From Thermothielavioides terrestris NRRL 8126 (taxonomy: Eukaryota; Ascomycota; Sordariomycetes; Sordariales; Chaetomiaceae): 64,000 nucleotides of DNA. The stretch spans positions 3,472,001-3,536,000 of the forward strand of contig NC_016460.1 in the NCBI RefSeq assembly GCF_000226115.1, in the 5' to 3' direction. The number at the start of each line of letters is the position of its first letter. The first letter of the stretch is position 1. Below, piece by piece: positions 44,840 to 56,900 of this stretch. Both the position numbers and the translations under genes were made by a program. Below the pieces are notes generated by a model. It had not been told where the DNA came from. It saw nothing but the letters and a program-made list of their open reading frames with translations, and did not search any database.

Positions 44840-45229
44840 GGTAGACGTTAAAGAGGTCCCGCCAAGACTAATTTCGGCCAATTGTCGGCAATGTTTTTAC
44901 AGCGTCAGTACCCCGCCAAGACCGCCAAGCGGTTTGCACTATCGCCAAGGGTTAGTTCGCCGGGGGTGCGGGGGGCGGCGCCAGCCCCCCGCTGGTTAGG
45001 GTGCGGGTTATAGTTAGGGTGAGGGTCAAGGTTAGGGTACGGGTTAACTTCGTTTTCTTTTTTTTCGATTTGGTTGAGGTTTCGCGAAGCTGTTGCTACG
45101 AGTCTTTGCAATTCTCGTTGTTGATGTTGCTCGAAGTCGTCGCGGCCCCGCTCACCCCGTGGCGATTGTAAATACTTGTAAGCGGCAGTCTCCGAAATTA
45201 GTCTTGGCGGGACCTCTTTAACGACGACC
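44840..45229. mobile_element. non-autonomous TIR element, copy 4
   Basis: 390-bp uninterrupted copy with an exact 8-bp duplication CATTCTGT (44832-44839 and 45230-45237). Ends are GGTAGACGTTAAAG and its near inverse CTTTAACGACGACC, as in copy 1. The telomere-like hexamers are at 44996-45049 after the GC hairpin. It sits in the divergent promoter between the F-box gene (start 44512) and the gene at 45398, 169 bp from the latter's ATG. Confidence 0.9.
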
Positions 45230-45397
45230 CATTCTGTGGCGCGCTGCCAAGCACTGCACTTTAACTCGCTGTCATGGACAGTGTTCGAACGTCATCGTAG
45301 CGGACCGAACACCTGTCGGAACACGGAAAGTACAGTCGCGAGCATCAGCATAACACTCACCGATCCACACATCAAAACCACCACGACCGGAACAAAA

Positions 45398-47065
45398 ATG
45401 CCGCCAGACGACGACAACAACAACAGCAACCCTTTTATCCGCTTCAAGCACCACGTCGACACCAACATCCAGGCGGGGATCAACACGCTCGCCACCCTCT
45501 CCCGCAGCTCCGACACCACCACCACCGCCCGGTCTTCTTCCCCGTCCCCATCCTTCTCCCCATCCCAACCGTCCAACACAATCAGCCTCTTCCCCCCCGG
45601 CGACGACCACGACCACAACGACGACGACAGATCCATCATGGCCACATCTGCTACATCCGAGTCCGCCGCATCCGCCCACCTCGAATCCCGCCTCGACCTG
45701 CTGCGCGGCGGCACCCCCGCCGAGGCCGCCCTGGCCTGGGACCTGTTCCTGACCCGCTCGGCCTACTCGCCGCTGCGGCTGGAGCGCGAGCTCGGGTGGC
45801 GGCCCGTGCCGAGGGGCTGGTCTCGCAATAATGATGATGGGCTGGCGGTGGTTCGCCACCGTGGTGCTGGTGATGATGATGAGCTATCTGGGCGTGGAAG
45901 TGGGAGGGGGTATGAGGGCGGGTGGCTGGACGCGTTTGAGGATTTGATGCGGGCCAGTTCGGGGCTGGAGATGCGCGCGCTGGGGGAGATCCAGAGGGAT
46001 AGGGAGCGGTATCGGGAGTGGGATGGGGGCTGGTTTCCGTTTGGGATGGTCGGCGGTGGGTTTTTCGGCGGCGGGTTTTTCGGCGGCTGGCGCCGCGACG
46101 GGCGATACTTCGGCACCGGCATGGGCATGCGCGAGGTCGCCTGGCTGGGCCGGATGCGCAGGGCCGGCCTGACCGAGGTGCTGTTCCCCGTGTGCGACCC
46201 CTGCCTGGGGTACCAGTCGCCCCGGACGATGGAGGAGTGGGTGGAGCGGAGGAGGAGAGAGCGGGACGCCGGCAGGGCGTGGGACGGGTACCTGGAGGAG
46301 CGGGTCAAGACGTTGGAGGACATGCAGCGGCGGCTGTGGAGGGAGGCGGACGCCTGGACCGAGGAGGCCCGGCGGGAGATGGAAGAGGCTAGGCGGGCGA
46401 TGGAGCGGGAGCTGGGTGCATGGGGCGGCGATGCGCGGGACAAGGGCACGGGCTTCTTTGATGGTGTGTTCGGAGGCATCGTGAAGACGCTGGGCAAGGT
46501 GCTCGAGGACGAGGTCACGTCGATGCAGCGGCACGACAGGAGGCAGGAGCGCAGGGAGCGCGCGGACGACACGGCCGTGGCGGACCAAAACAAGCAGGAT
46601 CGCTCCGCCGAGACGGAAGGCGATCTGTACTCCCTCGTCCAGTCGGCCTTCCACGAGTCCGAGCGCTCGCTGTCCAACTTCTTCAGGGCCATCTCGGACG
46701 GCTGGCGCGAGGGCCTCGGCGACCTGCGGGAGAAGCCCAAGCCGGCGTCGCCGGGCTCCAAGGTCGAGACCACCGAGGCGATGGAGAACGGGCTCCTCAA
46801 GCGGACGACCAAGCAGGAGTTCGTCGACGAGCACGGCAACACGCACGCCAAGACCGAGACCACCTGGACGGACGACGACGGCAGGGTCGTCATGCGCGTG
46901 GTGCAGAACTCCTCGGGCAGCTCGCACCGCTGGGAGAAGACGTTTGGGGGCGCGCCTGCCAAGCAGGACAACGACCGTGAAATGGCTGCCGACAACAGCC
47001 GCGAGGCAGCCACCAACGAGGCCAAGGAGCAGAAGAAGAAGACAGGCGGGTGGTTCTGGAAGTGA
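45398..47065 (+). CDS. conserved-looking fungal protein, unknown function
   Basis: Single exon, 555 aa. The ATG at 45398 (context AAAAATGCC) starts MPPDDDNNNSNPFIRFKHHV; upstream residues in the same open frame look non-coding. Features: a disordered Asp/Ser/Thr-rich start; SAYSPLRLERELGWRPVPRG; a Gly/Phe-rich patch GGGFFGGGFFGGWRRDG (about 220); LFPVCDPCLGYQSPRTMEEW with a CxxC pair; a long charged helix (about 285-345) predicted to be a coiled coil; and a C-terminal module around LLKRTTKQEFVDEHGNTHAK and TTWTDDDGRVVMRVVQ. It ends KKTGGWFWK. No signal peptide or membrane span. The C-terminal module feels familiar from other filamentous fungi, but I cannot name it. Confidence 0.75.
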   Translation: MPPDDDNNNSNPFIRFKHHVDTNIQAGINTLATLSRSSDTTTTARSSSPSPSFSPSQPSNTISLFPPGDDHDHNDDDRSIMATSATSESAASAHLESRLDLLRGGTPAEAALAWDLFLTRSAYSPLRLERELGWRPVPRGWSRNNDDGLAVVRHRGAGDDDELSGRGSGRGYEGGWLDAFEDLMRASSGLEMRALGEIQRDRERYREWDGGWFPFGMVGGGFFGGGFFGGWRRDGRYFGTGMGMREVAWLGRMRRAGLTEVLFPVCDPCLGYQSPRTMEEWVERRRRERDAGRAWDGYLEERVKTLEDMQRRLWREADAWTEEARREMEEARRAMERELGAWGGDARDKGTGFFDGVFGGIVKTLGKVLEDEVTSMQRHDRRQERRERADDTAVADQNKQDRSAETEGDLYSLVQSAFHESERSLSNFFRAISDGWREGLGDLREKPKPASPGSKVETTEAMENGLLKRTTKQEFVDEHGNTHAKTETTWTDDDGRVVMRVVQNSSGSSHRWEKTFGGAPAKQDNDREMAADNSREAATNEAKEQKKKTGGWFWK

Positions 47066-47528
47066 AACAAGGCGCGCCCGCCCAAGACTGGACTGGACCT
47101 GGACTGATTTGCAAGGGAGATCGAGATCGGTAAACACTCCACTCATTCCCATTGTTGTCGGCTCCGCTCCTTGAAAGATTGGCTCATGGGGTCTTAGTTT
47201 TGTTTCGACTAAGCGTGCAGGATATGTAAATAGCGAATAACTAGTGCTCAACTAGCATGCCAACCAAGCATCTCGAGAGTCCTCGTGGAACAGAGGCGGG
47301 CTTGCAGTTGGCGAAGTGATGTGGATGCGTGGAGCCCCAGGCACAACCGTCAAGGGAACATGCATGCAAAGTCAACCTCGCACATGATCTCAGCGTCCAT
47401 TGCCAAGTAATACTGAGCTTTGAGATAGCAAGAAATGGTTCCAACGCGGGCTGTCATAGAGCTCACCGCTCCAACAGACCTGTCCCCGACCGCCGCCGCC
47501 AACCCTGACGACCTAAGAACAGCTACCC
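47066..47528. other. convergent intergenic region
   Basis: Between the stop codons of the 45398 gene and NOP4. No feature recognised. Confidence 0.6.
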
Positions 47529-49916
47529 CTATTTCTTCCCCGCCCGCTGACGGGCCTTCTTCTTGCGCATCATCCGCTTCCTCGCAATGATCTTGGTCTT
47601 CATCGCGAGCTTGTAGTCGGCCTTTTTCTTTCCTTGTTTGGTCGGCGGCACCTCGCCCTTGCCTTCGCCCTTGCCCTCGCCCTTGCCCTTCCCTTCGCCT
47701 TCAGCACCTCCCCGCTGACCACCTTTTCCGTCCTTGCGGTCCTTCCCACCCTTGCCCTTGTCCCTCAGCTTTCCTTTGGCCGCCTTTTCCCACAGCTTTC
47801 CCTTGGCCTTATTGCGCTCAGCCTGCTCGGCCCGCTGCTGCCGGGAGCGCTCCTCCTGGGCGCGCCGCCTCTGCACGACGTTGGCGTTCTCGATGGCAAA
47901 CTCGACAATCAGCCGCTGCGTCTTGCCGGCCTCGTTCTTGAGCGCGTGCCCGTTCAGCCAGCGCAGGCCCATGAGCGCCCAGCGGTGCGACGTGTACTCG
48001 ACGAAGCCGTAGCCGCGCGACTTGCCGGCGCCCGTCTTCTCGTCCACCTTGGAGCCCTCGCGCGTCTCGAAGACGATCTTGGCCTGCCGCACCACGCCCT
48101 TGCCCTTCTGCTTGCGCCGCCGCTCGGCTTCCTTGTCCTGCTCGCCGCCGCGCGTCTTCTCCTCCTTGGAGAGCGGCTGCCGGCGCCCTTCCTTGACGTC
48201 CTTGGCGAAGCCGACGACGGCTTGGCGGGCGAGCGCCTTCAGGTCCTTGGAGGTCAGGTTGCCGGGGATGTTGCGGATGGCCAGGCGCGTCAGGCTGAGG
48301 TGCAGGCTCGGATTGGACTGGATCAGCTTCTTGCGTTGCTTGGCGCTGGCCTCCCGCATCTTGATCTCGGCCGGCGTGAGCTTGGCGTAGATGGGTGAGT
48401 TTTTGGGGATTGCGCCTTCGGACAGCAGGAACAGCCTTCTCTTGTCCTTCTTCTTACCCTTGCTGGGCGCTTCCTCGGCTAGCCGCGCGGCTTCGTCCTT
48501 GGACACGGCCTGGGCGACCTGCAGGATCCGGCCGTCGAGCGTGTAATTGCCCTCAGGGTCGGCCATCTCATCCTGCAGCACTGAGTGTTTGGCTAGAGTC
48601 GCGACTGGGCGGTGGCGGGGTGCTCCTTTCAGGCAGGCCTTGCAGTCGTCGAGGTTGAAGAAGCAGACGAACCCCGTGCCGGCTGGTTTGTCCGTAGCGC
48701 GGTCCATGACGACCCTTGCGTATCTCACGCGGCCGAATCTTGAAAAGTGGGCCTTGAGTGTCTCGTCGGTTGTCGTGTAGGGGAGGTTGCGGATAAAGAG
48801 GGTCGTCGAGTTGTCCGTCATCAGCTTCTTCTTCTTGGGCGTTTCCTCCTCAGCGTCCGATGTGTCGGACGCTTCAGATTCGCCATCCTCGGACACCTCT
48901 CGGCCTTCTTCCTGCTCATCTTCATCCTCCTCGTCTTCGTCCTCGCTTTCTTCATCGCTCTCTTCCTCAGCATCCTCCTCATTGTGCTCATCTTTATTCT
49001 CGTCCTCCTCATCCTCATCCTCATCGTCCTCGTCCTCCAAATTATCGCCATAGTTCTTGAAGAAGTTCATCAGGTCTCGGTCTTCTTGGGTCATATTTGG
49101 ATCCTCGTCCTCCTCGTCCTCCTTGTCCTCCGTCTTTTTCTTCGACTTCTTCACCTTTTGACTCTTGCCAGCGTCCCCAGCCTCTTCCGAGACGCCCGCG
49201 TCCTTCAACTTTTCCCAAGTCTGCTTATCCACCGCCCAGTCCACGGCGACCGTCCGCCCGTCGATCTCCTTGCCGTTGATGGCCTGCATCGCCTTCTCGG
49301 CGTTTTTGCGTCCGCGTAGCGTAACGAAACCGAAGCCGGCGAGTTTGCCGTTCTGGTTCGGCAGGTCGGCGAACTTCACCTTGCCGTAGCTCTGGAACAG
49401 CTTCGCCAGCTGCTCGGGCGTCTTGATGCTCCATGGCAGGTTGCGGATGATGAGCTTGGGCGGCTTCCGGGCGGCGGCCAGCTCCTCCGCCCGCTTCTGC
49501 TTCTCGGCGGCAGCCTGAGACACCGCCTCGGGGCCGGACTTGGCGGCATCGCGGTGGCGCGGCTGGGCGATGTCGAGCTTCAGGCGGCGGCCGTCGAAGA
49601 GCTCGTTGGCGAGCTTCTCCTTGGCCTCGACGGCGTCCTCGGGGTCGGCGAACGAGACGAAGCCGTAGCCGCGCGAGGTCTTGGTCTTGGGATCGAGCAC
49701 GACGGTGGCATGCTTGACGGGGTAGTGCTGCGAGAAGAACTCGGCGAGCGACTCGCTGGTGGCCGACGGCGGCAGCGAGCGCACGAAGAGCTGCCGGCGC
49801 GACTCGACGCGGGCCTTCTTGCTCGGCGGGTCCGACGCCTGCTGTTCCGAGGCCGCCTCTGGGTTGGCGGGCGCCTCCTCGGCCTCGCGTTGGCGCTTTT
49901 TGCTGGACTTTCCCAT
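47529..49916 (-). CDS. NOP4: nucleolar four-RRM protein NOP4 (RBM28)
   Basis: Ribosome biogenesis factor for 27S pre-rRNA processing and 60S assembly. Single exon; ATG at 49914-49916 (MGKSSKKRQREAEEAPA), 795 aa. Four RRMs are visible: RRM1 about 42-116 (QLFVRSLPP, RGYGFVSF), RRM2 about 153-228 (KLIIRNLPW, AGFGFVTL), RRM3 about 375-490 (TLFIRNLPY, TGFVCFF) and a divergent RRM4 about 565-690 (RLAIRNIPG, RGYGFVEY). A long Asp/Glu run of about 100 residues joins RRM2 to RRM3, and the C-terminus is a Lys/Arg/Gly-rich basic tail. This domain order matches NOP4. Its 5' end faces YCG1 across 385 bp. Confidence 0.95.
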   Translation of the reverse strand: MGKSSKKRQREAEEAPANPEAASEQQASDPPSKKARVESRRQLFVRSLPPSATSESLAEFFSQHYPVKHATVVLDPKTKTSRGYGFVSFADPEDAVEAKEKLANELFDGRRLKLDIAQPRHRDAAKSGPEAVSQAAAEKQKRAEELAAARKPPKLIIRNLPWSIKTPEQLAKLFQSYGKVKFADLPNQNGKLAGFGFVTLRGRKNAEKAMQAINGKEIDGRTVAVDWAVDKQTWEKLKDAGVSEEAGDAGKSQKVKKSKKKTEDKEDEEDEDPNMTQEDRDLMNFFKNYGDNLEDEDDEDEDEEDENKDEHNEEDAEEESDEESEDEDEEDEDEQEEGREVSEDGESEASDTSDAEEETPKKKKLMTDNSTTLFIRNLPYTTTDETLKAHFSRFGRVRYARVVMDRATDKPAGTGFVCFFNLDDCKACLKGAPRHRPVATLAKHSVLQDEMADPEGNYTLDGRILQVAQAVSKDEAARLAEEAPSKGKKKDKRRLFLLSEGAIPKNSPIYAKLTPAEIKMREASAKQRKKLIQSNPSLHLSLTRLAIRNIPGNLTSKDLKALARQAVVGFAKDVKEGRRQPLSKEEKTRGGEQDKEAERRRKQKGKGVVRQAKIVFETREGSKVDEKTGAGKSRGYGFVEYTSHRWALMGLRWLNGHALKNEAGKTQRLIVEFAIENANVVQRRRAQEERSRQQRAEQAERNKAKGKLWEKAAKGKLRDKGKGGKDRKDGKGGQRGGAEGEGKGKGEGKGEGKGEVPPTKQGKKKADYKLAMKTKIIARKRMMRKKKARQRAGKK

Positions 49917-50301
49917 GGTCGGCGCTGCCTGTTCTTGCGGTTCTAAAGGAGTGGTCAATTGGAGTTGGTCTGAGCTCCCGCTTGCTCAATCTCAAGAGAA
50001 AAAAAAAGTTACCAAGCGGGCACGATAAGGTTCGAGTCAAAGCTTTGTTCACCTTATCGAACAGAATGTGGGGCGAGAGTGACCCCTCCAAAACGCCGGC
50101 ACTAACCGGATGAGGCATTCGAACAGTAAACAAACAACACTCGAGAGAGACCTGCATCTCTTCGTTCCGAACCGAGCGAGACAGAGAGACAAGCTTATCT
50201 TGAACACACACCGCGCCACTGTTTTAGCAGACACAGATGGGACTCGATATATTGTTGCGGTAACATAAACGAAAAAAAATTGAACGCAAAAAGGAACTAA
50301 A
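49917..50301. promoter_or_regulatory. bidirectional promoter between NOP4 and YCG1
   Basis: 385 bp between two divergent ATGs, so both leaders and promoters must fit here. A-rich stretches precede the YCG1 ATG. No specific factor site is claimed. Confidence 0.5.
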
Positions 50302-53300
50302 ATGCCCGCGAGAACGTCGACGAGGTCGACGCGGTCGTCGGCCGGCGTCTCGCACAAGTCGTCCACGACGAGCCTCCCTCGTACATCAACAGCGTCGCGC
50401 GCCTCGTCGACCGCCAACGTTGACATCCCCGCCGAGACCCCCGACAACGCGCTGCGCACGCAGGTGGCGGCCGTGTTCCGCGAGGCCCAGCGCACGACCG
50501 CGTCGCATCGCAAGCTGGCCGTGACGCTGCGCAAGATCCAGGATGCCTGCTGCTACGAGCCGACGTCGACCAAGAAGCCGGCCGCCGGCTCCGAATTCGA
50601 CGAGGACGACTTCAACTCCGAGTTTGTGCGCTGCGCGCTGCGCGTCATGCCCATCAAGAAGAGCGAGGGCGTCGGCGACAAGACGATCCGCTTCATCGGC
50701 CTGTTCCTGCGCCACGCCATCGACAAGGACAACGAGGCCATGGGCGAGATCGACGAGGATGCTAGCACCATGCCCGAGACCCCCGCCACGCGCCTGACCT
50801 CGCACCTGATCGAGACCGTGCTGCCGCTGCTGACCGCCAAGGACAAGTTCGTGCGCTACCGCTCCACCCAGCTGATCTCCCACATCATCAACTCGCTCGA
50901 CGCCATCGACGACGACCTGTTCCAGAAGCTGCGCTCCGGCCTGCTGAAGCGCATCCGCGACAAGGAGGCCATGGTGCGTGCCCAGGCCGTGCTGGGCCTC
51001 GGCCGCCTGGCGGGGAACCAGATCGAGGCCGAGCCGAACTCGGACGATAGCGACGACGATGCCTCCAGCGGCCTGCTCGAGAGGCTCCTCGAGGTGCTGC
51101 AGAACGACCCCAGTGCCGACGTGCGGAGGTCGCTGCTGGTCAACCTGCCCATCCTGCCCAACACCCTCCCGTTCCTCCTGGAGAGGGCGCGGGACCAAGA
51201 CGCGGCAACCCGTCGTGCCGTCTACTCGAGGCTGCTGCCGGCCCTGGGCGACTTCCGCCACCTCTCGCTGTCCATGAGAGAGAAGCTGCTGCGGTGGGGC
51301 TTGCGCGACAGAGATGAGAACGTGCGCAAGGCTGCCGGCCGTCTCTTCCGCGAGCGCTGGATCGAGGACTGCGCCGGCACCCCGCCGCCCGCCGAGTCGG
51401 GCCAGCCGGCCGAGGTGTCCCCGCCCAACCTCGATGCCCTGCTCGAGCTCCTGGAGCGCATCGATGTCGTGAACTCGGGCGGCGAGAACGGCGTGGCGCT
51501 GGAGGCCATGCGAGGTTTTTGGGAGGGACGGCCGGACTACAGGGAGGCGATGGTCTTTGACGATCACTTCTTCGAGACCCTGAGTGCCGAATCGGTGTTT
51601 GTCGTCCGGACCTTCAACGATTTCTGCCGCAACGAGGCCGACGGCAAGTACGAGTCGCTCGTCGAGGAGAAACTGCCCGAAGTCACCAAGGTCGCCTTCT
51701 ACCTCGAGCGCTACATCAAGGTCCTGATCGATGCCATCAAGCGGGCCGAGGAGCAGGAAGTCGAGGAGGACGAGGAGGAGGACACGGCGGAGCAGGAGTT
51801 CATAGTAGAGCAGCTGCTCCACATCGCCCTCACGCTGGACTACTCGGACGAGGTCGGCCGGCGCAAGATGTTCGCCTTGCTCCGCCAGACCCTGTCCATT
51901 CCGGAGCTGCCGGAAGAGGCGACCAAGCTCACCGTCGCCGTGCTGCGGGACATCTGCGCCCCCGATGCGGCGGGCGAGAAGGAGTTCTGCAGCATCGTCC
52001 TCGAGGCAGTAGCGGACGTGCACGACACCATCGTCGACGACCTGCCCGGCGAGAACGACGACGAGAGCTTCCACTCGGCGAAGTCCGAGGTCAGCAACGA
52101 CAGCACCCCGACCAAGAGCGGCAAGAGTAAGACTCCCGAGCTCTCCGAGGAGGAGGCCGCCGCCAAGGCCGTCAAGGAGATCGTCATCAACATGAAGTGC
52201 CTGCACATCGTGCAGTGCATGCTCTGCAACGTGTCTGGCGACCTGCAGCAGAACGACCACCTCGTGGCCATGCTCAACAACCTCGTCGTTCCCGCGGTGC
52301 GGAGCCACGAGGCGCCCGTGCGCGAGCGCGGTCTCGTCTGTCTCGGCCTGTGCTCGCTCCTCGACCGGTCGCTCGCCGAGGAAAACCTGATGCTGTTCAT
52401 GCACTTCTTCAGCAAGGGCCACACGGAGCTGCAGATCACGGCCCTGCACATCCTCACCGACATCCTCAACGTGCACGGCGCCCAGCTGCTGTCGTCAAAC
52501 CCGGCCCTCCTCAAGGTGTACGTCAAGGCGCTCCGGTCCGGCGCGAAGCACCCGGAGGTGCAGGCCGCCGCGACCGTGGCCGTGTCCAAGCTGCTCCTCG
52601 GCCGCGTGGTCAGCGACCACGACGTGTCGGCCGAGCTGCTCAAGACGCTGGTGATCGCCTACTTCGAGCCGGCCAGCGCCGGCAACCAGAGCGTGCGCCA
52701 GGCGCTCAACTACTTCCTGCCCGTCTTCTGCTACTCGCGCGCCGAGAACCAGGACCTGATGCGCTGCGTCGCGCTCGACGCCCTGCACACGCTGTACAAC
52801 GTGCGCGAGGGCTTCGACGACGACGACGCCGACATCGACGACGAGATGGTCTCGCTGGCCACCATCGGCGCCTGCCTTGTCGACTGGACCGACCCGCGCA
52901 AGTGCTACTCCCCGGCTGCCGGCGGCGGTGCCAGCGGCAGCGGCAGCGGAGGGCTGGGCGATCCCGCGGCCGCGGCCGCGGCCGAGAGGAAGCACGTCAA
53001 CGCGGACGTGCACCTCGACTTTGCGCAGGATATCCTGGACCGCCTCGGCGGGAACGCTCCCAGTACGGTCTTCTCCCTCTCCTCTCCTCTTTCCCTCTCC
53101 TCTCCCTCTCCTCTCCCTCCCAGTTGTGCCATTGCCACCAGCGCTAACAAACAAACAACAATATAGAAGAAGAAAAGAAAATCCTCGCCGCCCTCCTCGG
53201 CAAGCTGTACGTCTCGCCGGCCTCGACCGAGCCCAAGACCCGCGCCGTCTACGCGTCCGTCTGCGCCGCCGTCGACACCCAGCTGCTCGCCGACGCCGCC

Positions 53301-53732
53301 GGCCGCAACGCGCTCTACAAGCTGCACGTCGCGCTCGGCAAGATCGTCAACAACCTCGACGCCGCCGCCGAAGGAGGCGGCCAGGCGGGGGCGGCCGGTG
53401 GTGCCATGACGACGACGATGATGGCGGCGGCCAAGAGTGGTGGCGGGCGCCGCAGCGCCAGCCGGGCTAGCTCCGTCGCTTTGAGCGCGGCCGAGGTGGC
53501 GTCTTCTGTTGCCCCGTCCGAGGAGAGGAGGAGGGCTGGGTCCAGGGAGGTGGAGATTAAAGAGGAGGAGGAGGAGGAGGAGGAGACGGTTATTGGGGTT
53601 CGGGGTGGGGACCCGGACCGGGAGGGGGACGGGGAAGATGACGACGACGACGATGATGCCGGGACGGTGGTGCTTAAGTCGGTGGAGGAGGGGAGTATTG
53701 TTGATGAGCTCTTGTCGGAGGAGGAGCTGTGA
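50302..53732 (+). CDS. YCG1: condensin complex subunit YCG1 / CAP-G (Cnd3)
   Basis: HEAT-repeat subunit of condensin needed for mitotic chromosome compaction; it binds DNA together with the kleisin BRN1. Exons 50302-53062 and 53167-53732 (1108 aa); the splice reads GNAPKEEKKILAALLGKLYV. The N-terminus is Ser/Thr/Arg-rich. HEAT repeats from about 45 include VRYRSTQLISHIINSLDAID, AMVRAQAVLGLGRLAGNQ and ADVRRSLLVNLPIL. The condensin Cnd3 C-terminal domain lies about 620-900 (CLHIVQCMLCNVSGDLQQND, LGLCSLLDRSLAEENLMLF). An acidic tail ends DELLSEEEL. Gly/Ser and poly-Ala inserts near 875-895 are low complexity. Length is in the usual range. Confidence 0.94.
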
Positions 53733-53995
53733 TGATGGCCGAGTAATGCGGTATGTGTAGACACGGAACGGATGGATGGATGACGGGTGGGTTCCATGGG
53801 ATGACCGGGTTATGCATCAGGTTTTGGGGGATATCTGGTGTCTTTCTATTATGCGTCTGTCTGTTTGTCTTCTTGTCTTCTTCGGTATGAATGCTCTCAA
53901 CGAAATGCCACGCGCGGTCTATCGACGTCTCCTGGCACACACAAGCCGTCCTTTCAACACCAAAAATTACAACACCAACCGCCGTCTATATCTCT

Positions 53996-56900
53996 CTACC
54001 GCTTCCCACCCGCCTCCACCATCCCAAGCCAATACACCGCCCCGCCCAGCGCGACATTCACCAGCAGATGCTGCCCCAGGCTCCACGCCACGCAGTACAG
54101 ATACTTGGGCGAAAACACGGTCCATATGAACAGGTGCGTCCGTAGCGCCGTGCACGCCGCCATGACCGCCGCCACTCCGCCCGCCACGAACACCGTCAGG
54201 ACCGCCACGTGCGCCTTCCACGGGGCCCAATCCCCTTCGGTCTCCCCCTCCCCTTCCCCGTTTCCATCCCCATTCCCTTCCCCGTTTCCATCCCCTTTCC
54301 ACCGAAGCCGCCGCCGCCGCTCGCCCAACCACACAACGGCGGCGAGCGCCCACCAGATGGGACCCGCCCAGTTGCCGACAAAGGTGAGGGCGCCGACGGC
54401 GGCGACGTCGAAGGCGGCCACGCCGTTGTACGCGCTGGCGAGGTCGACCGAGGCGATCGAGTTGGAGCCGCCGGCGGCGAAGAAGGCGGCGTGCTGCAGG
54501 AGCAGGGCCGTCACGGTCAACGAGGCTGGGGAGGAGGAGAGCACGTTATCGTTGTCGTTAGTGTCGTCGTCGTCGTCGTCGTCGTCGTCGTTGTTGTTGT
54601 TGTCATCGTGGGCGGTTGCGGTGGGGGGAGAGGGGGAGGACGGGGAGATGAGGGATAGTAGGAGCCGGTGTTGTAGGTTGAAGAGCAGGAAGAGTGGGGC
54701 GTTGGTCGGGCGGGACTGGGTCAGGGCTAGGAGGGTGTAGAGCGTTAGGATGGTTGCTGGGGCTGCGGGGAAGAAGTTAGTTTTGGAAAAAGGAGGTTTA
54801 AGGTTAGACGAGAAGTGGTTAGCGTACCCGGCTGACCCTGGGAGATGCGTCGGCGGGAGAGGGCGAAGAAAATGGTTACGGCGGTAAGCAGAGCGATGCC
54901 GATGAACACTGCGCGGGCGCGGGCGATGAGGGAGGCGTCCTGCGTGAAGTTCAGCGCGAGCAGGCGGCGGGCGAACTCGGTCACCAGCTCGGGCGCGTCC
55001 TCCAGCGTGAAGGCCACTTTGAAAGTGAACGCAGCCAGAACAAGACCGGTCGCGGCGGCGAAGTTGAGCCAGATCGGCAGCCCGCTGAGGCCGTAGATCA
55101 GGTTGCGGTGGACCCAGACGTAAGTGGCGCCGATGAGGCACCAGAGAAGGACCGGGTTGGTGTGGAGGAAGGTCTTGACGATGTCTGGCTCGCCGGCGAA
55201 CTTCTGGCCGGTCTGGTTCCAGCTTCTGATGATGCGCGTGGCGAGCAGCAGGACCATGGTCGAGAGCGTCTGAAGCCCCGCAGACCGTGTGCCCCTACGG
55301 GAAGCTTAGCGGACGGCCGGAGGAGTTGGAGGAGGCAGCAGGGACAGCTTACCGCCGAAATTCGCGCAAGCCGAGAAAGGCGAACCACGCAGTCGTCGCC
55401 CAGTACCAAAAGTGGTGCTCCTCCTCGACGTAGCTGCTTGCGAACATCATCGCGCCATATGCGAGAAGAATAGAGGCGAGCGGGACGAATGAGATTGCCT
55501 TGTCATTGACGCAGCGAGCAGCTGCTACGGCAGCAGCTGCCAGAGCCACGACGGCGACGGCTTGTCCCAGGAACAGCCGGGGCATATCGTAGTTGCTGGC
55601 CATGCTGCTCAGGACCCGTTGTGCGTCTCGCAGCCACTAATGCAGGTCAGCATCGCGACTGACTTGGGGTGCATCGAGTACACTTACCTTGGTGATAGCC
55701 GGTATCAACGCGGCGGGATCGCCGGCGCCCTGTTTGTCATAGCTGTCGGCTAGGCGCTTCCAGCCATGCGCCAGTTCTTGGTAGTCAGCCTTTGACTCGC
55801 TGAGAGAGGCCGAGCTTGCGTCAGATTCCAGAATTTCCGGCCCGAATGCTGCGAGAACGATGTCCAGAATCTGGCGCGCATTCCGCATCAAGAGCCGCAC
55901 TTGGTCCTGCTCTGAACAGATATCAGCGCAACCCAGCTACTTCTGTGAGAAAAATGTCACTCACTGTCCGGCCAAAAGGGAAGAAACTCGGGGATGAGCG
56001 CCCCCAGGTTGTTCTTGGGGACCGGAAAGCCCAGCAGAGCGGCGAGAGTGGGGGCAAGGTCCGACTGCTCCACGGTGCTGTAATACTGGAAGCCCTCATC
56101 TTCAGGCACAGGCGACTGCAGGTTACTCTTCAGATCACGGAGTTTGGGTGACATGAACACCAGAGCCGGCGAAGTCTCACCGGCGGACGACGCGCCATGG
56201 TTGCCAGCGTCGTTCATGCCGTGGTCGCCGCATACCACGAAGAGCGTCGACCGAAGGTGGTTCTCGGACTCCATAGCGGTGTAAATTTGTCTCACAATGC
56301 CATCCATCTCGCGCTGCTTCACAACCATATGGGGACTGCGGCTGCTGTCAGCGTCAATCGGCTCTCGCTTGCATCTGACTCTCGTGTCGGCCGGCTAGCT
56401 CACCTCCTCGGGCCTCCCTTGTGGCCAATGTGATCCAGCCCGAGATAGTGCAGCACCATGGTGTTCCAGTCGTCCCTTTTGAGCTCGTCAGCAATGTGTC
56501 GAGTCACGTTGCTGTCAACCTCGGTAAAGTCCTGCGGCCGTCAGCCCCGGCTTCCCAGCGTTTCCCCCCACCCGGGCCCCTGCTCACCGAGACGAAGAAG
56601 CTCGTCGTCCCGTCGGCGCGGTCAAACGTCCCAGGGAACAGCTTCAGCCACGTGTCATCCCCGTACATGACCAGCTTCCCCGCGCCCTTGGCCTTCATCT
56701 GCGCCAGCCACGTGTCCTGGGAGGCTAGGCTCGAGCTCTCGTCGCCCTCGTCCAGGTTGAGGACGACGTCCAGGAAGGAGGGGATCGAGCCGGTGGTGAT
56801 GGCCTTGAGGCGGGGCATTGTGACGGTTGGGGAAGTGGCATGCGCCGTGAAGGGCAGAGCGGCGCCATCGCGGATCAGTCTGGTGCAGGGTGTCAGTCTG

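Noticed and set aside
50386..52476. 696-aa minus-strand frame inside YCG1
   Set aside because: Antisense shadow of the condensin gene, without domain features of its own.
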